This document shows, in pieces, positions 1-5,149 of a stretch of 5,149 bases of DNA. The first letter of the stretch is position 1, and each line of letters starts with the position of its first letter. The notes below the pieces were generated by a model that saw only the letters and a program-made list of their open reading frames with translations, searched no databases and was not told the origin of the DNA. The position numbers were made by a program, and so were the translations under genes. This DNA is from Robiginitomaculum sp. (GTDB taxonomy: Bacteria > Pseudomonadota > Alphaproteobacteria > Caulobacterales > Maricaulaceae), in contig NVVO01000052.1 of NCBI GenBank assembly GCA_002733385.1, forward strand, positions 3,035 to 8,183, written 5' to 3'.

Positions 1-921
1 CCCGCCAAGCAAACCTTGGATATGCTGGGCGTGCCAAGACCAACATTCTACCGTTGGTATGACCGATACTTGGAGCATGGGGAAGACGGACTTGTGGATC
101 GTGCGCCAATGCCGCGATTGGTCTGGAACCGTATTCCTGACGAGATACGCTGCGAACTGCTGGACATGGCGCTTGATGAAACGGAGCTAAGCCCGCGTGA
201 ACTAGCGGTACGCTTTACAGATACCAAAGGCTACTTCGTGTCTGAAAGCTCAGTGTACCGTCTTCTAAAGGCACATGACCTGATCTCCAGCCCGGCGTTC
301 ATTGTTATGAAGGCTGCCAGTGAGATCAAAGACAAGACGACGGCAATCAACCAGATGTGGCAGACCGACTTCACCTACTTTAAAATCATAGGGTGGGGTT
401 GGATGTATCTATCGACCATCTTGGATGATTACTCGCGCTACATTATCAGTTGGAAACTGTGCAGTACGATGAAGACTTCGGATGTGACAGATACGCTGAA
501 TATGGCACTTGAAGCTTCGGGCTGTGATCAAGTCAAAGTGGTTCATAAACCGCGCTTGCTGTCCGATAATGGTGCCAGTTACATCTCTGGTGAGCTAGCG
601 GATTACATCAAAGACCAGGGCATGAGCCATGTGCGCGGAGCACCCTATCATCCGCAAACGCAGGGTAAAATAGAACGCTGGCATCAGACACTTAAGAACA
701 GGGTCTTGCTGGAAAATTATTTCTTGCCTAGTGACCTGGAACGTCAGATCGAGAACTTTGTAGAGCACTATAATCATGAACGTTACCACGAAAGTTTGAA
801 AAACGTTACGCCCGCAGACGCCTACTTCGGGCGAGCACAAGCAATTTTAAACAAAAGGGAAAGGATCAAAAAACAAACTATCGAACATCGACGCTTGCAA
901 TACCGCAAAGCAGTCGCTTAA
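1..921 (+). CDS. IS3-family transposase (integrase core, DDE), 5' end outside the window
   Basis: This is the catalytic transposase of an IS3-type element, which cuts and joins the element's ends during transposition. The reading frame is open to base 1, so the TTG at 16 and ATG at 22 are internal codons; the visible frame starts P-A-K-Q-T-L. I infer from memory of relatives that only a short N-terminal piece is missing. Numbering from the TTG codon, an N-terminal helix-turn-helix with the motif RPTFYRWYDRY lies at about residues 8-18, a second conserved block with SPRELAVRF at 59-67, and the rve-type catalytic core from about 112. The catalytic triad is visible as D118 (WQTDFTY), D184 (LLSDNG) and E220 (GKIERWHQ), giving the DD(35)E spacing. 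The C-terminal YNHERYHESL motif is also present. No frameshift or stop interrupts it, so it appears functional. It ends in TAA at 919-921. Confidence 0.93.
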   Translation, partial: PAKQTLDMLGVPRPTFYRWYDRYLEHGEDGLVDRAPMPRLVWNRIPDEIRCELLDMALDETELSPRELAVRFTDTKGYFVSESSVYRLLKAHDLISSPAFIVMKAASEIKDKTTAINQMWQTDFTYFKIIGWGWMYLSTILDDYSRYIISWKLCSTMKTSDVTDTLNMALEASGCDQVKVVHKPRLLSDNGASYISGELADYIKDQGMSHVRGAPYHPQTQGKIERWHQTLKNRVLLENYFLPSDLERQIENFVEHYNHERYHESLKNVTPADAYFGRAQAILNKRERIKKQTIEHRRLQYRKAVA

Positions 922-996
922 TATAAACCAACAAAGGTGAGCAAACCCTCGCTTAGCTCAGGCTTAAATCTGTCTCATTTTGTATGAAGACGGACA
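1..996 (+). mobile_element. Right part of an IS3-family insertion sequence (left end outside the window)
   Basis: The element consists of the transposase gene plus about 75 bp of trailing DNA. IS3-family elements usually begin TG and end CA. The stretch at 971-996, ending GAAGACGGACA, is my best guess for the right inverted repeat, because related elements recalled from memory end in a similar GACGGACA. The left end is not in the window, so neither the inverted repeat nor a target duplication can be checked. The presence of the element is well supported by the transposase; the exact boundary at 996 is tentative. The remaining 997-1066, up to the end of the LysR gene, contains no gene that I can see. 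Confidence 0.5.
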
Positions 997-1066
997 GCCA
1001 CCTGAGCATGGCAATTCAATGTATAACCAAAATAGGAAGGTTTGTATAAGACAAGCTATATAAGTT

Positions 1067-2380
1067 TTAGCTATCGATATAATCTTGCGCTACCTTATCG
1101 AGTTCTTTAAAGAATTCCGAAGTGGCTGGAGAGGGTTGGGTGTTATTTCGCGTAACGGCACACACTGGCCATTTATTGTTTGGTATATGAATATCCAATT
1201 GCGCAATCAATCCTTGCTTGCGTTCAAGTTCAGTTTGGTGGCTAGACAAGAGAGCTAGATAATCGCCGTAGATAACAAGATTGCGGAGCACCACGATTGA
1301 ATTTGTTCCGATCTTGGTCACACCTGCGGCAATCGAGAGGTTTTCTAAAATAGTTTTCACGAGCTGCCCGGCAGGCATGGAGCGTATGGGTAGCACCCAT
1401 TTTTGACGACGCAAATCATCATATGTTAAGTGTTGTTTCTCCAGTAAAGGGTGCGCCGCGCCAGCAACGACGATAAGTTCATCATCAAAAAGATGATGAA
1501 CCATAAAGTCATCTTTGTCGAGGTTCCGCCCGGAAATAGCGTTTTCGACTGCGCGCGTACCTGTAACAATAATATCAATTTCGCCTCGCGATAATTCGTC
1601 CAGCAATTCTGTAATATGAGCCTCGCGTGTTTCCGCCCGAATTTGAGGGTAATTATTGAGCAACTGAATAAGTGCTTTTGGCACAAGTGCAGGACGTGTC
1701 GATCCCGCTGTGCCAATACAGATAGAACCAGTTTGCTTGCCTGCAAGCTTGTCAATATGTTCAAGGGCGAAGCGTAATTCTGCAAACACCAAGTTTAACC
1801 TATTAATAAGATAGTCGCCATATTGGGTGGCGAAAAGTTCACTATTTGGTCGAAGTTCAAATATCTTCAAATCAAGTTGCATCTCAAGTTCGCGAACAAA
1901 TAAGTATATAGTGCGCGTTGTTATATTAAGCATAGCCGCTACTAATGAAATTTTTTTATGCCGCCCTAATAAAACAAGCATTTTAATCCTGTTTAGGCTA
2001 ATATCCATTGTGAATAGGGGTATCTGACCGAGTGGTGCTGGTGATTTATGGTAAGCCTTGTATTGATTATAAGCCGTATTCAGCAAAGAACGAATAGACC
2101 GTAACCTTTCATATAAAGCATCGCCGTAAATTGTTGTTGATACGCCTGATGAGGTTCTGTTAAAAAGCTTGTACCCGATTTTTTCTTCAATCTCGTTGAT
2201 TGACTTGGTGATCGCAGATTGAGAACGGCCCAGTTGCCTTGCAGCGGCGCTCATGCTCTGCGTCTCTGTAGTATATAACACCGCCTTCAATTTCCGCAAA
2301 CTGATCGATCTAAAAGGGTTGTTGGAATCATTGTAATTTGATCTGGCAGGTGATGTATCTAATAAAAATGTGGTGGACAT
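1067..2380 (-). CDS. LysR-type transcriptional regulator with two tandem winged-helix domains
   Basis: This is a cytoplasmic DNA-binding regulator of 437 residues; ordinary LysR proteins have about 300. After a 25-residue leader comes a typical LysR winged helix (26-90, core MSAAARQLGRSQSAITKS, wing KLFNRT), then a linker helix. A second, more diverged winged helix follows (127-192, core ISLVAAMLNITTRTIYLFV, wing KIFELR), then a second linker helix. The copies align with an offset of 101-102 residues: ISLRKLK/ISLNRIK, KLF/KIF, YGDALYERL/YGDYLINRL. From about 217 to 410 lies the periplasmic-binding-protein-like effector domain (GSICIGTAGS, LLDELSRGEIDIIVTG). The motif HPLLEKQHLTYDDL...WVLP resembles GbpR-type regulators, which suggests a sugar or aromatic-acid ligand, but this is inference. 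The ATG at 2378-2380 is chosen because the next Met is inside the first domain. It has only a GAAGG two bases upstream, too close for a normal ribosome binding site. Its target genes are not identifiable here. Confidence 0.92.
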   Translation of the reverse strand: MSTTFLLDTSPARSNYNDSNNPFRSISLRKLKAVLYTTETQSMSAAARQLGRSQSAITKSINEIEEKIGYKLFNRTSSGVSTTIYGDALYERLRSIRSLLNTAYNQYKAYHKSPAPLGQIPLFTMDISLNRIKMLVLLGRHKKISLVAAMLNITTRTIYLFVRELEMQLDLKIFELRPNSELFATQYGDYLINRLNLVFAELRFALEHIDKLAGKQTGSICIGTAGSTRPALVPKALIQLLNNYPQIRAETREAHITELLDELSRGEIDIIVTGTRAVENAISGRNLDKDDFMVHHLFDDELIVVAGAAHPLLEKQHLTYDDLRRQKWVLPIRSMPAGQLVKTILENLSIAAGVTKIGTNSIVVLRNLVIYGDYLALLSSHQTELERKQGLIAQLDIHIPNNKWPVCAVTRNNTQPSPATSEFFKELDKVAQDYIDS

Positions 2381-2386
2381 ACCTTC

Positions 2387-2416
2387 ATTATAGATCGGAG
2401 AATTTAGTAAAGTAAA
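2387..2416 (-). promoter_or_regulatory. Candidate promoter of the LysR-type regulator gene
   Basis: On the minus strand a perfect TATAAT (2387-2392) lies 18 bp from a TTTACT box (2411-2416; four of six match TTGACA). Only six bases separate the -10 box from the ATG, so transcription would begin at or next to the start codon. The promoter lies wholly between the gene and the IS at 2437, so the insertion should not remove it. Its activity is inferred from sequence only. Confidence 0.45.
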
Positions 2417-2436
2417 GTGATGTTATGTCAGCAGAT

Positions 2437-2463
2437 TGAGGTACTCCCCATTAATTGGACAGT
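2437..2463 (+). repeat. Left terminal inverted repeat of the IS
   Basis: This 27-bp end begins TGAGGTAC and continues with TCCCCATTAATTGGACAGT, which is matched exactly by the reverse complement of the right end. The only differences from the right end are at 2443-2444 (AC here, GG in the right end). It is the presumed transposase binding and cleavage site. Confidence 0.93.
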
Positions 2464-2514
2464 GACTTAAGCTATTATTTTGTGTTGTCTGGTCTCGACA
2501 AAGAGGAGATCAGA

Positions 2515-2808
2515 ATGTCGAAACGTAAAAACCACAAGCCCGCATTTAAAGCCCGCGTGGCGCTTGAAGCTATTAGGGGCGAACGAACGGTAGCAGAGCT
2601 TGCCAGCCAGTACGGTGTTCATCCGACGCAAATCCATCAATGGAAGAAAGCGCTGCTCGACGGTGCACCAGAAGTCTTTGCGCGTGGTCATAGGTCTGTA
2701 CCAGAGGTCGACCCTGAGCGGATCAAAGACTTACATGCCAAGATTGGCGAGCTTACTGTTGAGCGAGACTTCTTGTCAAAAAAGCTCAAACCCTGGGGCC
2801 TGTCATGA
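2515..2808 (+). CDS. IS3-family OrfA (helix-turn-helix, DNA-binding subunit of the transposase)
   Basis: OrfA is the 97-residue DNA-binding part of the transposase, which recognises the element's ends. The ATG at 2515 is chosen over an in-frame upstream ATG at 2455, because that one lies inside the inverted repeat, while the 2515 start has a strong AGAGGAG ribosome binding site (2502-2508) six bases upstream and gives the family-typical start MSKRKNHKPAFKARV. A helix-turn-helix spans about residues 25-45 (TVAELASQYGVHPTQIHQWK). A short leucine-zipper-like helix follows, with L73, L80 and L87 seven residues apart, probably for multimerisation. The gene overlaps orfB by four bases (ATGA), and its last codons contain the A_AAA_AAG slippery site, so part of its translation should yield an OrfAB fusion. 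Confidence 0.92.
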   Translation: MSKRKNHKPAFKARVALEAIRGERTVAELASQYGVHPTQIHQWKKALLDGAPEVFARGHRSVPEVDPERIKDLHAKIGELTVERDFLSKKLKPWGLS

Positions 2809-2828
2809 AGCGAGCCATGGTCGACAGG
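2778..2828 (+). promoter_or_regulatory. Programmed -1 frameshift signal of the IS (A_AAA_AAG plus possible stem-loop)
   Basis: The heptamer AAAAAAG at 2778-2784 sits exactly in the A_AAA_AAG phase of orfA. A -1 shift there leads without a stop into orfB, giving a predicted OrfAB of 90 + 294 = 384 residues. Fourteen bases downstream, CCTGTC (2799-2804) can pair with GACAGG (2823-2828) around an 18-base loop that contains the orfB start; this could be the stimulatory structure. The slippery site is clear, the stem-loop is less certain. Confidence 0.75.
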
Positions 2829-3668
2829 GATAATGCGGCTCTGTCCATCAGTTCGCAATGCCGTGTGTTATCACTGCCCCGCTCTTCGCTTTATTACAAG
2901 CGCAAGGGTGAGAGCGCCTATAATTTGGAGTTGATGACGCTCATCGACAAGCAGTTTTTGGAGACCCCGTTTTACGGTGTGCGCCAGATGACCTGGCATT
3001 TGAAGGCGTGCGGGCACAAGGTCAACAAGAAGCGGATCCGTCGTCTCATGCGGCTTATGGGCTTGATGCCGATCTACCAGAAACCCAATACCAGCCGACT
3101 GAACAAGGCACACAAAATATATCCCTATCTGCTGGGCAAGCTGAATATCACGCAAGCCAATCACGTTTGGTGCGCGGACATCACTTATATTCCCATGCGC
3201 AAGGGTTTTTTGTATCTGGTCGCCATCATGGACTGGGCTAGCCGCCGCGTTTTATCGTGGCGACTGTCCAATACATTAGAGGCTGACTTCTGTGTGGAAG
3301 CATTGGACGAAGCCATACTGAAATTTGGCCCCCCGAAGATATTCAACACCGATCAGGGCAGCCAGTTTACGGGATTTAAGTGGATTGATACACTCAGCAA
3401 AGCGAAGGTCAGAATCTCTATGGACGGCAAAGGTCGTTTCATGGACAACATATTTATTGAGCGTCTGTGGCGCTCACTCAAATATGAAAGTGTCTATCTG
3501 CATGCCTGGGAAGGTGGCCGGGAGGCCAAAGCCGGCATCGGAAAATGGATGGACTTTTATAATCTCAAGCGACCGCACGCCGCTCATAAGGGCTTGACAC
3601 CGGACAATGCCTATTGGAAAAATAGACAAGAAATGGAAACCGACCAGATGATACAAAGTGTAGCTTAA
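2805..3668 (+). CDS. IS3-family OrfB (DDE integrase-core transposase)
   Basis: This is the catalytic half of the transposase, 287 residues if read from its own ATG and normally made as part of the OrfAB frameshift product. An HTH_21-like region lies at about 53-87 (ETPFYGVRQM...KRIRRLMRLMGL). The rve core follows with catalytic D125 (VWCADITYIP), D183 (FNTDQGSQF) and E219 (NIFIERLWRSLK), a DD(35)E arrangement, and the C-terminal YNLKRPHAAHKGLTPDNAY motif. No internal stop or frameshift is present. The ATG overlaps the orfA stop as ATGA and has no convincing ribosome binding site, so separate OrfB would depend on translational coupling. The 3' end lies 12 bp before the right inverted repeat. 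Confidence 0.94.
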   Translation: MKRAMVDRDNAALSISSQCRVLSLPRSSLYYKRKGESAYNLELMTLIDKQFLETPFYGVRQMTWHLKACGHKVNKKRIRRLMRLMGLMPIYQKPNTSRLNKAHKIYPYLLGKLNITQANHVWCADITYIPMRKGFLYLVAIMDWASRRVLSWRLSNTLEADFCVEALDEAILKFGPPKIFNTDQGSQFTGFKWIDTLSKAKVRISMDGKGRFMDNIFIERLWRSLKYESVYLHAWEGGREAKAGIGKWMDFYNLKRPHAAHKGLTPDNAYWKNRQEMETDQMIQSVA

Positions 3669-3680
3669 AAAACGTCGAAA

Positions 3681-3707
3681 ACTGTCCAATTAATGGGGAC
3701 CACCTCA
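3681..3707 (-). repeat. Right terminal inverted repeat of the IS
   Basis: Read on the minus strand, this end begins TGAGGTGG and continues with the same 19-bp core as the left end, TCCCCATTAATTGGACAGT. Its outermost TGA (3705-3707) also serves as the stop codon of the adjacent minus-strand membrane-protein gene. Confidence 0.93.
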
Positions 3708-4283
3708 CATACCAAAACTCAACTGTCTAATAACAAGTTCGTCTAAACCTATCTTGTGGGTTCCGTTCTGGCTGACCCATGCGGGATTGTTTTGAATTTC
3801 GACTGTTGATAATTGATAATACTGATTTATCTGTCCATCACTATTTGAGGCTGTATCTCCAATGAACAAAAGGTCATTATTATTATCTCCCAATGGTCTT
3901 AACCCGATGACAAATATGCCGGATGTGATATTCACCGGCAGCTCAAAATAGTCGAAAAAATTGCGGTCAAGCCCGCCGTCGTCATAATTTCGCTGTGGTA
4001 TCACCAGATTATTGTATTTGCCCATACGTTTGTGCACGCGAGCTGGTTCTAGGCCAGCCGGTGAATAATTGTCTTCAATACCGTTGACAATCACAATTTT
4101 TTCTTCTGCGTAATGACACTGATAATCTTGCAACATTTTCATGCCGGGCAACGTATTCGCAACCGCATTTACATTAGGCGGTGGACTGTCGTTATCGTTT
4201 TTTGATAGCTTTACCCATATCACTACCCCTCCGATGACTGCACCGAATAGCCCTGCTATAAGTAATTGATACCATTTCTTCAA
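3705..4283 (-). CDS. Unrecognised membrane-anchored protein, 3' end altered by the IS
   Basis: I do not recognise the family. The 192-residue product begins with MKKWYQ and one hydrophobic segment at about 6-24 (LLIAGLFGAVIGGVVIW), followed by a Pro/Asn-rich linker (about 29-45) and a polar domain rich in Asn, Asp and aromatic residues (LRPLGDNNNDLLFIGDTAS at about 128-146). The segment lacks a clear cleavage site, so I infer a protein anchored in the inner membrane with its bulk in the periplasm. The single Cys at 56 gives no disulphide pair. The start is TTG (4281-4283), with GGGGG nine bases upstream as a possible ribosome binding site; no ATG lies between it and the upstream stop at 4344-4346. 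The stop codon TGA is supplied by the end of the IS. Without the IS, the frame would run two codons into the DNA left of it (I-C, stop at 2428-2430). That would place the gene 47 bp upstream of the LysR gene, possibly in one transcript. Confidence 0.7.
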   Translation of the reverse strand: MKKWYQLLIAGLFGAVIGGVVIWVKLSKNDNDSPPPNVNAVANTLPGMKMLQDYQCHYAEEKIVIVNGIEDNYSPAGLEPARVHKRMGKYNNLVIPQRNYDDGGLDRNFFDYFELPVNITSGIFVIGLRPLGDNNNDLLFIGDTASNSDGQINQYYQLSTVEIQNNPAWVSQNGTHKIGLDELVIRQLSFGM

Positions 4284-4290
4284 TATTTTA

Positions 4291-4317
4291 TGCCCCCTAA
4301 ATAATGCCCCTAAATAA
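4291..4317. repeat. Short tandem duplication, two copies of TGCCCC(C)TAAATAA
   Basis: Copies lie at 4291-4304 (14 bp) and 4305-4317 (13 bp) and differ by one C. They sit directly upstream of the TTG start on the minus strand, and the proximal copy supplies the GGGGG that may act as ribosome binding site. It is probably a replication-slippage duplication. Confidence 0.6.
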
Positions 4318-4482
4318 TAATAGTATATTTGAATAGTTAGCTGTTATTTTTTATATTTGTGTATTCAATATTGCCACCAATAAACATGTTCACCTAATAA
4401 ATCAACTAAGACTGAAATGTCCTGCACGTCTATATTTCATGGCATAATGTCAATGAGGATTGCTCATGGGCTGGAAACTGTG

Positions 4483-4497
4483 TGTAAACGGTTTACA
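4483..4497. promoter_or_regulatory. 15-bp perfect palindrome, LacI-family operator-like
   Basis: TGTAAACGGTTTACA has 7-bp arms around a central G. The AAACG/GTTT core with TGT/ACA ends is the kind of site bound by LacI/GalR-family regulators. It is 200 bp upstream of the membrane-protein start and about 60 bp beyond the 3' end of the tRNA. It lacks a T-run on either side, so it is not an obvious terminator. No LacI-type gene is in the window; the function is inferred. Confidence 0.4.
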
Positions 4498-4553
4498 TTC
4501 CGAACTTATTTGCATTTTACAAACAGCTAACATATTGACAAATAAGGATAAAA

Positions 4554-4630
<77 letters not shown>

Positions 4631-4658
4631 ACGGGTTCTTCACTGGTAAGTTGGGTGC

Positions 4659-4686
4659 TTTATACCGCTTAATTCTATTAGGCAAG
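4659..4686 (-). promoter_or_regulatory. Candidate promoter of tRNA-Pro
   Basis: On the minus strand a TATAAA -10 box (4659-4664) follows a TTGCCT -35 box (4680-4685) with a 15-bp spacer, or CTTGCC (4681-4686) with 16 bp. Transcription would start about 20 bases before the mature tRNA. The spacer is a little short, but the position is right for a tRNA promoter. Confidence 0.45.
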
Positions 4687-4700
4687 CCCCCTAATCAGAA
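4673..4700. repeat. Imperfect stem-loop between the DUF192 gene and tRNA-Pro
   Basis: TTCTATTAGG (4673-4682) pairs with CCTAATCAGAA (4690-4700) with a single bulged base and a 7-base loop. It could end or slow transcription from the DUF192 gene, 20 bp downstream of its stop on the minus strand, but no T-run follows. It overlaps the -35 region of the tRNA promoter. A second pairing using the CTAAT at 4691-4695 with ATTAG at 4705-4709 is mutually exclusive with it. Confidence 0.35.
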
Positions 4701-4720
4701 AAATATTAGAAAGTTTTATG

Positions 4721-5149
4721 CTACGGTGCTGTAGAAAAATAGCTGTGTTGCACGAGGTCTCCTGCTTGAATGCCAAGGGCATGGGCTTGTCCGCCCGCAA
4801 GTTCCAGCACACCTGTTACCAATGCCTCGGAGGTTATGCTGCGCAGAGAATATGGCTTGGCGGAATGTTCAATTTTTAAAATTTGGCCGTCCGCCCGGAC
4901 AAATAGAATATCCAGAAAAACACTAGTGTTTTTCATCCAGATACTGGCGATCCGTGCTTCGCCAAATTCAAACAACATGCCTTCGTCCAGCCCAATTTCG
5001 TCTCGAAACATCAGTCCGCGATTTGTCTCAACAGGTGTGTCGGCTATTTCAACGCTAAATGTGTGGGTTTTATTGTTCGAGACAATGCTCAAGTTTTCCT
5101 TGGGGCCAAAATCAATCACATCATTTGGGCTCTGCGCCAATGCCGAAAA
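4721..5149 (-). CDS. DUF192 family protein (COG1430), exported; 5' end outside the window
   Basis: The product belongs to the DUF192 family of small, mostly exported proteins whose biochemical role is not established. The frame is open to the window edge, so the TTG at 5138-5140 is not the real start: the upstream codons read F-S-A, giving FSALA-QSP, a typical end of a Sec signal peptide with cleavage after ALA. The mature protein of about 137 residues is therefore present and periplasmic. Numbering from that TTG codon, family hallmarks are TNRGLMFRDEIG (39-50), GMLFEF (54-59), IWMKNTSVFLDILFV (67-81) and VLELAGGQA (111-119). Nothing is broken. It is transcribed towards tRNA-Pro, 90 bp away. 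As I recall, a DUF192 gene next to tRNA-Pro is a common alphaproteobacterial arrangement, so this end is probably chromosomal backbone. Confidence 0.9.
   Translation of the reverse strand, partial: FSALAQSPNDVIDFGPKENLSIVSNNKTHTFSVEIADTPVETNRGLMFRDEIGLDEGMLFEFGEARIASIWMKNTSVFLDILFVRADGQILKIEHSAKPYSLRSITSEALVTGVLELAGGQAHALGIQAGDLVQHSYFSTAP

Larger units (their letters stand above)
2437..3707 (+). mobile_element. Complete IS3-family insertion sequence, 1271 bp
   Basis: The element carries orfA and orfB in the overlapping IS3 arrangement and is bounded by 27-bp terminal inverted repeats starting TG and ending CA, with two mismatches. Its size fits the usual 1.2-1.5 kb of the family. Both genes, the ribosome binding site and the frameshift signal are intact, so it could be active. 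The three bases before the left end are GAT and the three after the right end are CAT, at best an imperfect 3-bp target duplication. The insertion lies at the 3' end of the membrane-protein gene and 56 bp upstream of the LysR start codon. I do not name the individual IS. Confidence 0.93.
4284..4553. other. AT-rich non-coding region between the membrane-protein gene and tRNA-Pro
   Basis: No credible gene is seen on either strand in these 270 bases. The region should contain the promoter of the minus-strand membrane-protein gene; several AT-rich -10-like boxes are present (for example TATACT on the minus strand near 4324-4329), but none has a convincing -35 box. It also holds a short tandem repeat (4291-4317) and an operator-like palindrome (4483-4497). 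No clear stem-loop plus T-run terminator follows the tRNA. Confidence 0.6.

Noticed and set aside
16..24. TTG at 16 or ATG at 22 as the start of the first transposase
   Set aside because: The frame is open to base 1 and the preceding codons (P-A-K-Q-T) fit the protein family, so these are internal codons.
1426..2027. Other-frame open frames over the LysR gene (1426-1785 minus, 1827-2027 plus)
   Set aside because: They are shadows of the long LysR frame, without recognisable domains or ribosome binding sites.
2455..2514. In-frame upstream start for OrfA at 2455
   Set aside because: It lies inside the left inverted repeat and lacks a ribosome binding site, whereas the ATG at 2515 has AGAGGAG at good spacing and the family-typical N-terminus.
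1..3707. Composite transposon with two IS copies flanking the LysR gene
   Set aside because: The two elements encode clearly different transposases and show different ends, so they cannot mobilise the intervening gene as a matched pair.
4453..4467. ATGAG-5-CTCAT inverted repeat as a terminator of the tRNA
   Set aside because: A 5-bp stem with no T-run, about 90 bases past the tRNA, is too weak to call.
5138..5140. TTG as the start of the DUF192 gene
   Set aside because: Codons upstream complete a signal-peptide end (FSALA before QSP), so the true start lies beyond the window edge.

Overview
The window looks like accessory DNA from the chromosome of a moderately AT-rich alphaproteobacterium. 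The basis is my recognition of both IS3-family transposases as types common in that class, and the DUF192 gene next to a tRNA-Pro(TGG) gene. I cannot name the genus. By eye the LysR gene, the small membrane-protein gene and the intergenic DNA are more AT-rich than the transposase genes; I did not compute this.

Layout. (1) Positions 1-921 hold the 3' part of an IS3-family transposase gene (+ strand), cut only by the window edge; its element probably ends near 996. (2) Positions 1067-2380 (- strand) encode a 437-residue LysR-type regulator with two successive winged-helix DNA-binding domains before the effector-binding domain. This is the most unusual gene here. (3) Positions 2437-3707 are a complete 1271-bp IS3-family element with 27-bp inverted ends (25/27 matching), orfA, orfB and a canonical A_AAA_AAG frameshift site. 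(4) Positions 3705-4283 (- strand) encode an unrecognised protein with one N-terminal membrane segment; its present stop codon lies in the right end of the IS. (5) Positions 4284-4553 are AT-rich non-coding DNA with a perfect 15-bp palindrome that looks like a LacI-family operator. (6) Positions 4554-4630 (- strand) are an intact tRNA-Pro(TGG). (7) Positions 4721-5149 (- strand) are the 3' part of a DUF192 gene whose N-terminal signal peptide runs past the window edge.

How the parts fit. Removing the IS and one copy of a presumed 3-bp target duplication restores a continuous reading frame for the membrane protein, which would then end two residues later, 47 bp before the LysR start and on the same strand. 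So the IS probably landed in the last codons of a small membrane-protein/LysR gene pair. The LysR gene keeps a plausible promoter of its own between its start codon and the IS, with a -10 box so close to the ATG that its message may be leaderless. The tRNA/DUF192 end looks like ordinary chromosomal backbone; the region from the tRNA 3' end leftwards looks accessory. I see no CRISPR array, defence system or biosynthetic cluster.
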